This document shows, in pieces, positions 42,887 to 50,433 of a stretch of 64,000 nt of DNA. A model generated the notes under the pieces. That model saw only the letters and a program-made list of their open reading frames with translations. It did no database searches and was not told the origin of the DNA. Each line of letters starts with the position of its first letter. Position 1 is the stretch's first letter. Made by a program: the position numbers and the translations under genes. Source of the DNA: Lachnoanaerobaculum saburreum DSM 3986 (GTDB lineage: Bacteria; Bacillota; Clostridia; Lachnospirales; Lachnospiraceae); contig NZ_GL622296.1 in the NCBI RefSeq assembly GCF_000185385.1, forward strand, positions 410,709-474,708, given 5' to 3'.

Positions 42887-43447
42887 ATGACAAAGGAAGA
42901 GTTTTTAGACGGACTAAGAAGAGGTTTATTCTCAACAGGCTCGGAAGGTCTTATAGAATATAATTTAGACTATTATTCTTCATATATTGACGGAGAGATT
43001 GCAAAGGGAAGAAGCATGGATGATGTTATGAATGAGCTTGGCGATCCGAGGCTTATTGCCAATTCAATAAAGATGGCTGAAGGATATAGTGATGTCTTTG
43101 TAGGGCTTGAGAATGAAGTGATTGATGAAAATGTAAGTGATAATAATTATAGAGAAAAGTCGGCATTTGAGTTTAATAATGAATTTAACAGCAATGAGTT
43201 TAATAATAAAACAGTTGATAAAGATTATAATAAAAATTATGATGAGAAAAGTGCCTTCAAGATATATAATCTGAGCGGCAAAAGTTTGATACTTCCGATA
43301 ATCATTACACTGTCGGTTTTGATAATTGTAGTGGTGGCGGTGGTAGCTGTATTTTCATTTCTTGTTCCGGTGCTTTTGCCGATTTTAGCGATAATTATAG
43401 CGGTAGGGATTATAAAAGGAATTATGGATAATAGAGACAGGCTCTAA
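42887..43447 (+). CDS. DUF1700 (HAAS-type) membrane protein
   Basis: A 186-residue protein. The N-terminal helical domain (TKEEFLDGLRRGL, YYSSYIDGEIAKGRSMDDVMNELGDPRLIANSI) matches DUF1700. A polar, Asn-rich linker follows, with repeats such as EFNNEFNSNEFNNK, then a C-terminal pair of TM helices. Family members often act with a PadR-like repressor as membrane stress components, but no PadR gene is adjacent here. AGGAGG precedes the start. Confidence 0.85.
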   Translation: MTKEEFLDGLRRGLFSTGSEGLIEYNLDYYSSYIDGEIAKGRSMDDVMNELGDPRLIANSIKMAEGYSDVFVGLENEVIDENVSDNNYREKSAFEFNNEFNSNEFNNKTVDKDYNKNYDEKSAFKIYNLSGKSLILPIIITLSVLIIVVVAVVAVFSFLVPVLLPILAIIIAVGIIKGIMDNRDRL

Positions 43448-43575
43448 TTTGTTACAAAAATATTACACGATTTAACAAATCAAACCGATATATATTTCTT
43501 AATAATTTCGATTAAAATAAAGAAAGCCGAATCATCCATAATAGAGTGAAAAAGCATAAGATTCTAATAATAAAG

Positions 43576-43611
43576 GGGTATAAATACTTAAGTTTGATGG
43601 TATTTATACCC
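43576..43611. terminator. Hairpin in the 43.45-43.80 kb gap
   Basis: GGGTATAAATAC pairs with GTATTTATACCC, followed by ATATTTTAT. It probably terminates the DUF1015-DUF1700 transcript. The rest of the 354-base gap holds no gene and only the promoter and leader described next. Confidence 0.65.
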
Positions 43612-43667
43612 ATATTTTATGTAAAAACTAAATATGGAGGAATTATATCAATTCATAAATAAAAAGC

Positions 43668-43696
43668 TTGACATATTATGAGTGTGAGTTTATACT
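43668..43696 (+). promoter_or_regulatory. Promoter of the NlpC/P60 gene
   Basis: TTGACA (43668-43673), 17-base spacer, TATACT (43691-43696). It leaves a leader of about 100 bases. Confidence 0.75.
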
Positions 43697-43753
43697 ATGT
43701 TCCGTAACAATTACTTAACAAACACAAAGGTTTGTAATTATTTGAGATTTTAA

Positions 43754-43770
43754 TACCGGCAAAAGCCGGT
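43754..43770 (+). other. Leader hairpin before the NlpC/P60 gene
   Basis: ACCGGC pairs with GCCGGT around AAAA in the untranslated leader, about 30 bases before the start codon. No riboswitch core could be recognised; it may be a stabilising or regulatory hairpin. Confidence 0.45.
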
Positions 43771-43801
43771 TTACTATAAAGGAAATAAGGAGCCTAATAT
43801 A

Positions 43802-44578
43802 ATGAATAACACCAGAAAACTTTTAATCGGAATTTTATCAGCGATGACCATAACTACTCTGTCACCTGCTACAGCTTTTGCAACAACCAGAGTAAGAAAG
43901 ATTACATATCAGTATGGTCAGAGCGTTATGAGCGGTCCTGCACTTAAGAGCGGAACATTTATAGCAACGGTAGAAGCAAATTCACTTGATATATATAAGA
44001 GTATGTCATCAAATGAGACAATCGGTAAGGCAAATAAAGGAGAAGTATTCCAGATACTTGAGGATATGGGCAGCGGTTATGCGAGGGTTTCTTACAATGA
44101 TGTTGAAGGATATCTTTCAATAAAGGATGGAGATGCTACTATAGAGGAGCTTGATACTGTGGAGGAAGCGATAGCTTCCGCTACAAAGAAGATAATGGAA
44201 GCCCAGGCATCAAATAAGAGAACTGAGATTGCCAACTTTGCCAAGACTTTTGTAGGCGGAAGATATATCTATGGCGGTACAAATCCTTATATCGGAGCCG
44301 ACTGTTCAGGATTTGTAAAGTTTATTCTGGCAAATGCGGCAGGAGTAGGACTTCCAAGAACATCTGCCGAGCAGGCTACCAGAGGTGCTACAGTAGCCAG
44401 TGCGGATCAGCTTCAACCGGGAGACCTTATTTTCTACGGTTCAGGCAGATCGGTAAGTCATGTTGCTATGTATATCGGAGACGGCAAGATAGTACATGCT
44501 TCATCAACAAAAACAGGAATCAAGATTTCAAATTACAATTACAGACCTATCATCCGTATGGCAAATGTTATAGGTTAA
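43802..44578 (+). CDS. Secreted NlpC/P60 peptidoglycan endopeptidase with SH3 domain
   Basis: A 258-residue exported wall hydrolase. The signal peptide is about residues 1-27 (LLIGILSAMTITTLSPATAFA). An SH3-like domain occupies about 55-115, followed by a helical linker. The C-terminal NlpC/P60 domain has catalytic Cys168 (GADCSGFV), His220 (SVSHVAMYIGDG) and His232 (KIVHASS). It cleaves D-gamma-Glu-type stem-peptide bonds in the family. AAGGAG precedes the start, and a strong terminator follows. Confidence 0.93.
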   Translation: MNNTRKLLIGILSAMTITTLSPATAFATTRVRKITYQYGQSVMSGPALKSGTFIATVEANSLDIYKSMSSNETIGKANKGEVFQILEDMGSGYARVSYNDVEGYLSIKDGDATIEELDTVEEAIASATKKIMEAQASNKRTEIANFAKTFVGGRYIYGGTNPYIGADCSGFVKFILANAAGVGLPRTSAEQATRGATVASADQLQPGDLIFYGSGRSVSHVAMYIGDGKIVHASSTKTGIKISNYNYRPIIRMANVIG

Positions 44579-44584
44579 TATTTA

Positions 44585-44610
44585 CCCCCAAAAATTTGGG
44601 GGGATTTTTT
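44585..44610 (+). terminator. Terminator after the NlpC/P60 gene
   Basis: CCCCCAAA pairs with TTTGGGGG, followed by a T run. Confidence 0.85.
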
Positions 44611-44631
44611 ATATTGTAAAATGAAACAAAC

Positions 44632-44692
44632 AGCATAGTTTTTTTATTTATCTTGTTGTAGTATAAACACATGCTTTGTGTTAAACTATGCT
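44632..44692. repeat. Nested inverted repeats upstream of the GNAT gene
   Basis: AGCATAGTTT (44632-44641) and AAACTATGCT (44683-44692) form a perfect 10-base inverted repeat. Inside it, AACACA-TGCTT-TGTGTT (44665-44681) forms a second hairpin. The promoter of the following gene must lie in or next to this region, so it may be an operator pair or a structured leader. Confidence 0.5.
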
Positions 44693-44728
44693 TGTAGATA
44701 ATAAAAAGATTTGACGAGGGATGGTGTT

Positions 44729-45511
44729 ATGGTTGAACTTGGCTTGAATGAAAGAGATGGCTTGGAAAAGTTGGCAACAGATGATATCTTAGTAAGACTG
44801 GCACTTGCCGGAAAATGTGGGAGAGTCTGGATACCGGCTACAGGTACAGCTTCATACTGTGTTATAAAAGTATACCATTATATATATATAGTGGGAGTTA
44901 CTCCAAAGAAAGATAGAGCTGTATCTTTATGGGGAGTTATTGCAAGACATGGAGAAGGATCATATATTATCCCCGCTTCAGAGTCTTGGATAGACTGGCT
45001 TGTAGAAAATATAGATTGCAGATATAGAAACTTTTCAAGATATCTTTTGCAGTTTAAAGGTATAGAGAACAGGGATTTGTTGGTTGAGTTAAACGGTGCA
45101 TTGGAAGAAGGATTGAATATAGATAAGGTGAAACCGCAAGACTATGATATTTTGTCAAAGAACATGTGGAGTGAGGATTTCTCGGCCTGCTTTGACAATA
45201 GTGAAGACTTTGCAAAAGATGCACTTGGCTATATGGTATACAAGGGAGGCGCCGCAGTCAGCGGTTGTGTAGGCAGAGCATATGGTGATGAGTTTATGGA
45301 GCTGGTATTTGCCACTAATCCTGAATACAGGAGAAGAAATCTTGCCCTTACGGCAGCATCCAATATTTCATTCTATCTTGATGACAGGCAAATAAATCCT
45401 TATATAGATGTTAGAAATCAGCATTCGGTGGAGCTGGCTTCAAGAGTCGGATTTGAATTTATAAAGGAGTATCAGGTATTCCAGATTTATAATTCAGATA
45501 ATGAGATTTGA
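44729..45511 (+). CDS. GNAT-family acetyltransferase
   Basis: A 260-residue protein with a poorly conserved N-terminal half and a C-terminal GNAT-like fold. The acetyl-CoA region is around ELVFATNPEYRRRNLALTAAS (R-R-x-N/G-L-A pattern), followed by NPYIDVRNQHSVELASRVGF, where N-x-x-S-x-x-L-A and G-F are typical of GNAT enzymes. It resembles the GNAT_acetyltran group. ATG 44729 follows GAGGG; an upstream TTG at 44711 is less likely. The substrate is unknown. It precedes the Ter-type cluster and may or may not belong to it. Confidence 0.8.
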   Translation: MVELGLNERDGLEKLATDDILVRLALAGKCGRVWIPATGTASYCVIKVYHYIYIVGVTPKKDRAVSLWGVIARHGEGSYIIPASESWIDWLVENIDCRYRNFSRYLLQFKGIENRDLLVELNGALEEGLNIDKVKPQDYDILSKNMWSEDFSACFDNSEDFAKDALGYMVYKGGAAVSGCVGRAYGDEFMELVFATNPEYRRRNLALTAASNISFYLDDRQINPYIDVRNQHSVELASRVGFEFIKEYQVFQIYNSDNEI

Positions 45512-45518
45512 ACTTAAT

Positions 45519-45544
45519 ATAGGGGTGGCGAAAGTCACCTCTAT
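45519..45544 (+). other. Hairpin between GNAT and PRTase genes
   Basis: ATAGGGGTG pairs with CACCTCTAT (one G-U). There is no T run after it, so it is more likely an RNA-processing or partial attenuation site than a terminator. No promoter is clear between the two genes. Confidence 0.45.
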
Positions 45545-45561
45545 ATTTATATGTGTGAGAA

Positions 45562-46680
45562 ATGAATAAGATAAGCCTTGCAAAACGCCTTAATAATAAT
45601 AAAAGAGGCTATTTGATAATCAATGCCAATCAAGGTAAACATAGACCTGCATTGATTGAAGATGTGAAAAATGAGTATGAAACACTTGCAAAACTGTCGG
45701 AAGGTATATTAAAGAATGCACTGGTGATAGGTTTTGCAGAAACCGCTATAGCAATCGGAGCGACTCTGGCCGGTAGTGCCGGAGCCTATTTTATGCAGAC
45801 AACCAGAGAAAATATCTGTGCCGAAAATGAATATATATATTTTACGGAAGCACACAGCCATGCTATGGAACAAAGACTTGTACTGCCTGATATAAAAGCT
45901 ATCTATGACAAAGTGGAGCGAATAGTTTTTGTAGAAGATGAGATAACCACAGGCAATACGATATGGCATTGTATAGAGGAGATAGAGAGTATATTTAACG
46001 GAAATAAAAAATATGCGATTGCTCCGCTTACAAATACACTTTCAGATAACAGAAAAAATTTTTTTAAAGAAAAAAATATTGATATTATCTATATACAAAA
46101 TATCAACAAAGAAAGTTTTGAAGAGGATGTGCTTTACACTGTTACAGACGGAGATGTATGTAGGATAGGAAATGTGTCAGCAGCAAAAGATATAAAATAT
46201 ATTGATTTTAAAACCGATATAAGAACCAGAAGGTTACTGAATATAAAGGACTTGGATGATGAGATAGTAAGACTTGAAAATACCTTGGAAGAAAACATAG
46301 ATATAAAAAATCTTATAAAAGATAAGAAAATTATCACGGTACTTGGAACAGAGGAGTTTATCTATGTGCCGATAAGACTGGCAGAGTATATAGATAAGAA
46401 TACAGAAGAGTTTGCAAAGGTATATGTACATTCATCTACAAGAAGTCCTATTGAAGTGTCAAAGGAAGATGACTATCCGTTAAATACCAGATATGAGGTA
46501 AAGAGTATCTATGATAAAAACAGACAGACATATATTTATGATCTGAAAAACAGCGATATATTCTTTTTAGTCAGTGACGGCAAGGATAAGATTGGAGAAA
46601 ATGATATATTGGAGGCAATCAGACTTGCCGGAAACAAAGATATATACTTTATCAGGTGGGATAATGAACAGCAGTTATAA
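45562..46680 (+). CDS. Ter-operon phosphoribosyltransferase with C-terminal TRSP domain
   Basis: A 372-residue cytoplasmic protein. The N-terminal PRTase fold (PRTase_2 type) has FAETAIAIGATLA and the PRPP-binding signature FVEDEITTGNT. The C-terminal part contains VHSSTRSPIEV, the TRSP motif found after this PRTase in ter-linked biosynthetic modules, and FLVSDGKDKIGENDI. Published genome analyses (Anantharaman and colleagues) propose that such PRTases make or modify a nucleotide-like small molecule; the product is unknown. It overlaps the next gene by 17 bases. Confidence 0.87.
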   Translation: MNKISLAKRLNNNKRGYLIINANQGKHRPALIEDVKNEYETLAKLSEGILKNALVIGFAETAIAIGATLAGSAGAYFMQTTRENICAENEYIYFTEAHSHAMEQRLVLPDIKAIYDKVERIVFVEDEITTGNTIWHCIEEIESIFNGNKKYAIAPLTNTLSDNRKNFFKEKNIDIIYIQNINKESFEEDVLYTVTDGDVCRIGNVSAAKDIKYIDFKTDIRTRRLLNIKDLDDEIVRLENTLEENIDIKNLIKDKKIITVLGTEEFIYVPIRLAEYIDKNTEEFAKVYVHSSTRSPIEVSKEDDYPLNTRYEVKSIYDKNRQTYIYDLKNSDIFFLVSDGKDKIGENDILEAIRLAGNKDIYFIRWDNEQQL

Positions 46681-47725
46681 AAAAGAGGATGTAATATTTC
46701 TTTTAAAGGATGTCACAGGTATGGTGGAACCTCTGGCAAGTGAAAAAAGAGAAAAACTTATACAGTCAGGGATGCATTACAGTGAAATGCTTCCGATAGA
46801 ATATATACCGAGTAAGGAGTATATGAATATATATTTTGATTCTCTAAGAATATTCGGACAGTCTGTGGCGGATGCAATCGGTACACTTGCAGATAAGGTA
46901 ATAGAAAAAAGGGGGAAAAATATTGTACTTGTTTCACTGGCAAGAGCAGGCACTCCTATAGGTATACTTCTGAAAAGATATATTAAGTGGAAGTATAATA
47001 TTGAATTATCACATTATTCCATATCTATAATTAGAGACAGAGGTATTGATGACAATGCTATGAAATATATTCTGGCACACCATAATGCAAAGGATATATT
47101 GTTTGTAGACGGTTGGATTGGAAAGGGTGCAATACTTAAGGAATTAAAGAAAGCTGCAACAAATTATAAAGGAGTATCCCCTGAGCTTGCAGTGGTATGT
47201 GATCCGGCAGGCGAGACTACACTTGCAGGAACATATAATGATATATTTATCCCGAGTTCCGCACTGAATGCTACAGTATGCGGATTGGTCAGCAGAACAT
47301 TTTTAAGAAGTGATATAATAGGTAAAAATGATTTTCATGGGGCAATATATTATCGTGAATATGAAAGCCTTGACTTAAGCTGTCAATTTATAGATGAAAT
47401 ACAGAAGCTTTTTAGGATTTATACAGATAACACAAAATTGCAAAAAACAAGAGGAATTCAGACAAGAGGAATTATAGAAGTACAAAATCAGGCAAAAAAG
47501 TTTTGTATAGAAGATATAAACTTGATAAAGCCGGGTATCGGAGAGACTACAAGAGTATTACTAAGACGGGTTCCATGGAAAGTTCTTATAGATGAGAGAT
47601 ATAGGGATGATAAAGAACTTCGCCATATAATCAAACTGGCAAAAGAAAAAAACAGTGAAATAGAATATACCGGGCTGAACAATTATAAATGTATGGGAAT
47701 TATAAAAAAGATGAAAGATATATAA
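46664..47725 (+). CDS. Ter-operon phosphoribosyltransferase with PELOTA-like C-terminus
   Basis: A 353-residue protein. The start ATG 46664 is preceded by AGGTGGG and overlaps the upstream gene. The PRTase_1-type domain (formerly called StiP) includes LVSLARAGTPIGILLKRY, IIRDRGID and the PRPP-loop-like LFVDGWIGKGAI. The C-terminal 80 residues (RGIIEVQNQAKKFCIEDINLIKPGIGETTRVLLRRVPWKVLI) match the PELOTA-type RNA-binding tail described for these proteins, which hints at an RNA or ribosome-linked substrate. The tail identification is by eye. Confidence 0.85.
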   Translation: MNSSYKKEDVIFLLKDVTGMVEPLASEKREKLIQSGMHYSEMLPIEYIPSKEYMNIYFDSLRIFGQSVADAIGTLADKVIEKRGKNIVLVSLARAGTPIGILLKRYIKWKYNIELSHYSISIIRDRGIDDNAMKYILAHHNAKDILFVDGWIGKGAILKELKKAATNYKGVSPELAVVCDPAGETTLAGTYNDIFIPSSALNATVCGLVSRTFLRSDIIGKNDFHGAIYYREYESLDLSCQFIDEIQKLFRIYTDNTKLQKTRGIQTRGIIEVQNQAKKFCIEDINLIKPGIGETTRVLLRRVPWKVLIDERYRDDKELRHIIKLAKEKNSEIEYTGLNNYKCMGIIKKMKDI

Positions 47726-47732
47726 TAAATAA

Positions 47733-47784
47733 GTTTTATAATTCTTACAGCGGTTTGTATCAAGAGCTGCAAGAATTATAAAAC
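47733..47784. terminator. Bidirectional terminator between convergent genes
   Basis: GTTTTATAATTCTT (47733-47746) pairs perfectly with AAGAATTATAAAAC (47771-47784), with an inner CAGC/GCTG stem. It ends transcripts from the PRTase operon (+) and the C-C lyase gene (-). Confidence 0.85.
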
Positions 47785-47805
47785 TAAGTTTATAAAAAAG
47801 GATAA

Positions 47806-48765
47806 TCAGTATTTTTTTACCCCGAAGTATTTTGCAAGGAATATAATCTGCATCGCCCAGCTGTAGTGGATTCTGGGTTCATTTATTCTTGTGTCGTTCA
47901 CATTTGCACAGACCTGATAAATTTTCTTATCGTCAAGCACACTTTGTGCATCATCATAGTCAATACTTGATACTTTATAAGCATCATTAACAATGGAAAT
48001 CTGTTTCGGGTGTACTACAGTCTTGCCTACAAAACCGTTCATTTTATCAAATTCTATTTCCCTTAAAAGCCCCTCTTCCCAGCCGATACCTGCATAATAT
48101 TCAAAAGCGGGGGCTAAGAGTATATAGTCGGTTGCAAATACGGTTACAATATCTGATATAAGAGAAGCTACAGGCTTACTCTGATAAATATTTTCATCCA
48201 CTTTTCTCCTGACACAGAAGGAGTTTAATACATTGCCGGTTGAAACAAGTATATTCAAAACATAGTCCTCATAGGTAGACAGTTTTTCCTTGATAGAATA
48301 TAAATCGTTATATCTTGTTTTCAGATTCAGAAGTGCCATACTGTCCGGTTCAGGCAATATATATACAGGGGTGGAAAGTACCGAGTTGATACGCTGCATC
48401 TCATAGATATATACGTCTGCATTCGATATGGAAAAATCAGGCAAAATAAAGCCGGTGATGAGATCTAAAAGACTTCCGAATTTCTTATAAAGATGTGCAA
48501 TATGTGCTGTAGAGAGAACTCTGATAAACAGCTTCGGAATATAGAAATTCCGCTCCTTTTTTGCAACAAACAACTTGTCCAAAGTCTTTATAAGGACATT
48601 CTCAGCCTTATCCGCCTCGGCATCATTACTTGTCATATCAAATGAAAATGCCAAAGAAAATGGAATATTAAATTTTTCAAATATTATATCATCTATAATA
48701 TTTGTGTTATCTGCAGCAATATAAAGCAACGCACCCAAGCTATAGTAAATACCGGAATCTTTCAT
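47806..48765 (-). CDS. HpcH/HpaI-like C-C bond lyase of the Ter island
   Basis: A 319-residue CitE/HpcH-type TIM-barrel protein like the C-C_Bond_Lyase family found in ter-linked modules. Features: FIRVLSTAHIAHLYKKFG, GFILPDFSISNADVYIYEMQRIN with VYILPEPDSMALLNL (substrate region), FVGKTVVHPKQI (conserved K-x-V-x-H-P-x-Q of the CitE group). The start at 48765 is set by an AGGTG site and by a promoter (-10 at 48793-48798) just upstream; the longer frame to 48870 spans that promoter. It is transcribed opposite to the neighbouring Ter genes. Its substrate is unknown. Confidence 0.83.
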   Translation of the reverse strand: MKDSGIYYSLGALLYIAADNTNIIDDIIFEKFNIPFSLAFSFDMTSNDAEADKAENVLIKTLDKLFVAKKERNFYIPKLFIRVLSTAHIAHLYKKFGSLLDLITGFILPDFSISNADVYIYEMQRINSVLSTPVYILPEPDSMALLNLKTRYNDLYSIKEKLSTYEDYVLNILVSTGNVLNSFCVRRKVDENIYQSKPVASLISDIVTVFATDYILLAPAFEYYAGIGWEEGLLREIEFDKMNGFVGKTVVHPKQISIVNDAYKVSSIDYDDAQSVLDDKKIYQVCANVNDTRINEPRIHYSWAMQIIFLAKYFGVKKY

Positions 48766-48792
48766 AAATTTCACCTGTCTAAAAAATATTAA

Positions 48793-48822
48793 ATTATAAA
48801 TGCATTCGGATTTCAGTAACAA
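48793..48822 (-). promoter_or_regulatory. Promoter of the C-C lyase gene (minus strand)
   Basis: On the minus strand, TTGTTA (48822-48817), 18-base spacer, TATAAT (48798-48793), ending 27 bases before the start codon at 48765. Confidence 0.6.
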
Positions 48823-48871
48823 AAAGTGTACAAAATCATGCATCATCGGGTTGCCTTTTAGTCCCGACATC

Positions 48872-48899
48872 TTGAATATAGGCTCATTATTGGTATAAT
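48872..48899 (+). promoter_or_regulatory. Promoter of the protease-YceG-TelA-TerD genes
   Basis: TTGAAT (48872-48877), 16-base spacer, TATAAT (48894-48899), 49 bases before the protease start. Together with the minus-strand promoter it forms a divergent control region. Confidence 0.6.
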
Positions 48900-48948
48900 T
48901 ATAGCATAGAAAAGTTATAAAACAAATAAAGAATTCAATGGAGTAAAT

Positions 48949-50412
48949 ATGTTTAAATACAGGTTGAATCCTATAAATATAGACTGCTATATGGACTTCG
49001 GCAGAATAAGAGGCAGCAGAAACAGTGATATCAGAAATACTTACATGGTCAAATTCACAGGAGCAACTGCCGATACACTTAAGGATATAAATGATTTGTT
49101 TACATATCTGTCAAAGGAAATGAGAGAAGGAAAAATATATTATAAATATATCAACTCATTTCAGATAGAGAATAATTGCATGACTCAAAAAACAGCCTAT
49201 GAAAACTTTGTAGCCGGCGGTCATATAGATATTCTAAAAACAAGTATAGCGGAGAGTGAACTGGCGGATGCTATAAAGAAACTGCAAAATCTTTTGCATA
49301 AATATAAGAAAAACCTGACAGAGACGATACAGAAAAATATAATTGTAAAACTGTTATACTGGTTATGTGAAAACTTTTCGGATATCAAAATAGATGGAGG
49401 CAAAAATATAAAGGTGGTTGCACAGAATATAGAGAAAGAATCTGAGATTTATTTTTTTGTGTTTTTAAATCTGCTTGGAATGGATGTCTGCCTTTTACAG
49501 TATGCCAAGGATATAAATATCATGGAAGATTTTTTTTATACTAAGAGAATCGGAGATTTTATTGAGGGCAGGCTGGATTTAAAGCCATATGATACTTCAG
49601 TGAATATAACACAAAGAGATATTAAAAGGGATAATAATATACCGGCAAATAAAGATGAAAACAGAGTGAGAATAAGCCTTGAATCTGTCAGAAGAAAGGA
49701 CAGAGACAGTAAGACGGCGGCAAAGACTGAAGGGAGTATGGCGGCAAATACAAATCATATATCAAATATAAGAACGGCAAAGGCAGGTAGTGTATTGCCT
49801 GATACCAATATACCCGACTCCGGTGTAAAAAGAGATAGGGAACTTAGCTATATAGAGCTTGCAAAACTTTCAACATCCATTGTAATGATTGCGGTATATG
49901 ACGGCAGACAAAAGATGCTTGGAACCGGTTCAGGCATAATGATCGGAAAGGACGGTTTTATACTTACCAATGATCATGTAATCAGAGGCGGTCACCATTT
50001 TGAAGTAAGAATTGAAGATGATGAGAGAACCTATAAAACCGATGAAGTGATAAAGTACAATCAGTACCTTGACCTTGCTATAATAAGGATACCCAGAGTG
50101 CTGAATCCGCTTAGACTTTACAGTGGAAGTAAAAAGCTTGTAAGAGGTCAAAAGGTTGTAGCTATAGGAAGTCCTCTCGGACTTTTCAATTCAGTTTCGG
50201 ACGGCATCATATCCGGATTCAGAAATATAGACAATGTGGACATGATACAGTTCAGTGCACCGATCTCACCGGGTTCATCAGGCGGTGCGGTTTTAAATAT
50301 GTATGGAGAGATAATAGGAATAAGCACAGCGGGATTTAGTGAAGGACAGAACATAAATCTGGCAGTGCCGTATGATGCCATTTACGGATTTGCAAAAAGC
50401 TTTATAAGATAA
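48949..50412 (+). CDS. HtrA-like serine protease with N-terminal YceG-type unit
   Basis: A 487-residue protein without a signal peptide. The C-terminal half (about 305-487) is a trypsin/HtrA-type protease with catalytic His343 (TNDHVI), Asp375 (LDLAIIRI) and Ser444 (PGSSGG), with a glycine-rich oxyanion loop. There is no PDZ domain. The N-terminal region ends in a unit (IKVVAQNIEKESEIYF, then VFLNLLGMDVCLLQY) that resembles a unit repeated in the next protein, YceG. A basic, disordered linker (about 220-300) separates the two. It is placed as the first gene of the TelA/TerD operon and likely works in the cytoplasm or at the membrane face. Confidence 0.85.
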   Translation: MFKYRLNPINIDCYMDFGRIRGSRNSDIRNTYMVKFTGATADTLKDINDLFTYLSKEMREGKIYYKYINSFQIENNCMTQKTAYENFVAGGHIDILKTSIAESELADAIKKLQNLLHKYKKNLTETIQKNIIVKLLYWLCENFSDIKIDGGKNIKVVAQNIEKESEIYFFVFLNLLGMDVCLLQYAKDINIMEDFFYTKRIGDFIEGRLDLKPYDTSVNITQRDIKRDNNIPANKDENRVRISLESVRRKDRDSKTAAKTEGSMAANTNHISNIRTAKAGSVLPDTNIPDSGVKRDRELSYIELAKLSTSIVMIAVYDGRQKMLGTGSGIMIGKDGFILTNDHVIRGGHHFEVRIEDDERTYKTDEVIKYNQYLDLAIIRIPRVLNPLRLYSGSKKLVRGQKVVAIGSPLGLFNSVSDGIISGFRNIDNVDMIQFSAPISPGSSGGAVLNMYGEIIGISTAGFSEGQNINLAVPYDAIYGFAKSFIR

Positions 50413-50433
50413 TACTTGAAAGGGGATAAATAT

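Noticed and set aside
43448-43801. A riboswitch in the long gap before the NlpC/P60 gene
   Set aside because: Only a terminator-like hairpin, a promoter and one short leader hairpin are visible; no conserved riboswitch core was recognised.
48766-48870. A longer N-terminus for the C-C lyase (start at 48870)
   Set aside because: The extension spans a good minus-strand promoter, while the start at 48765 has an AGGTG site and a family-like N-terminus.
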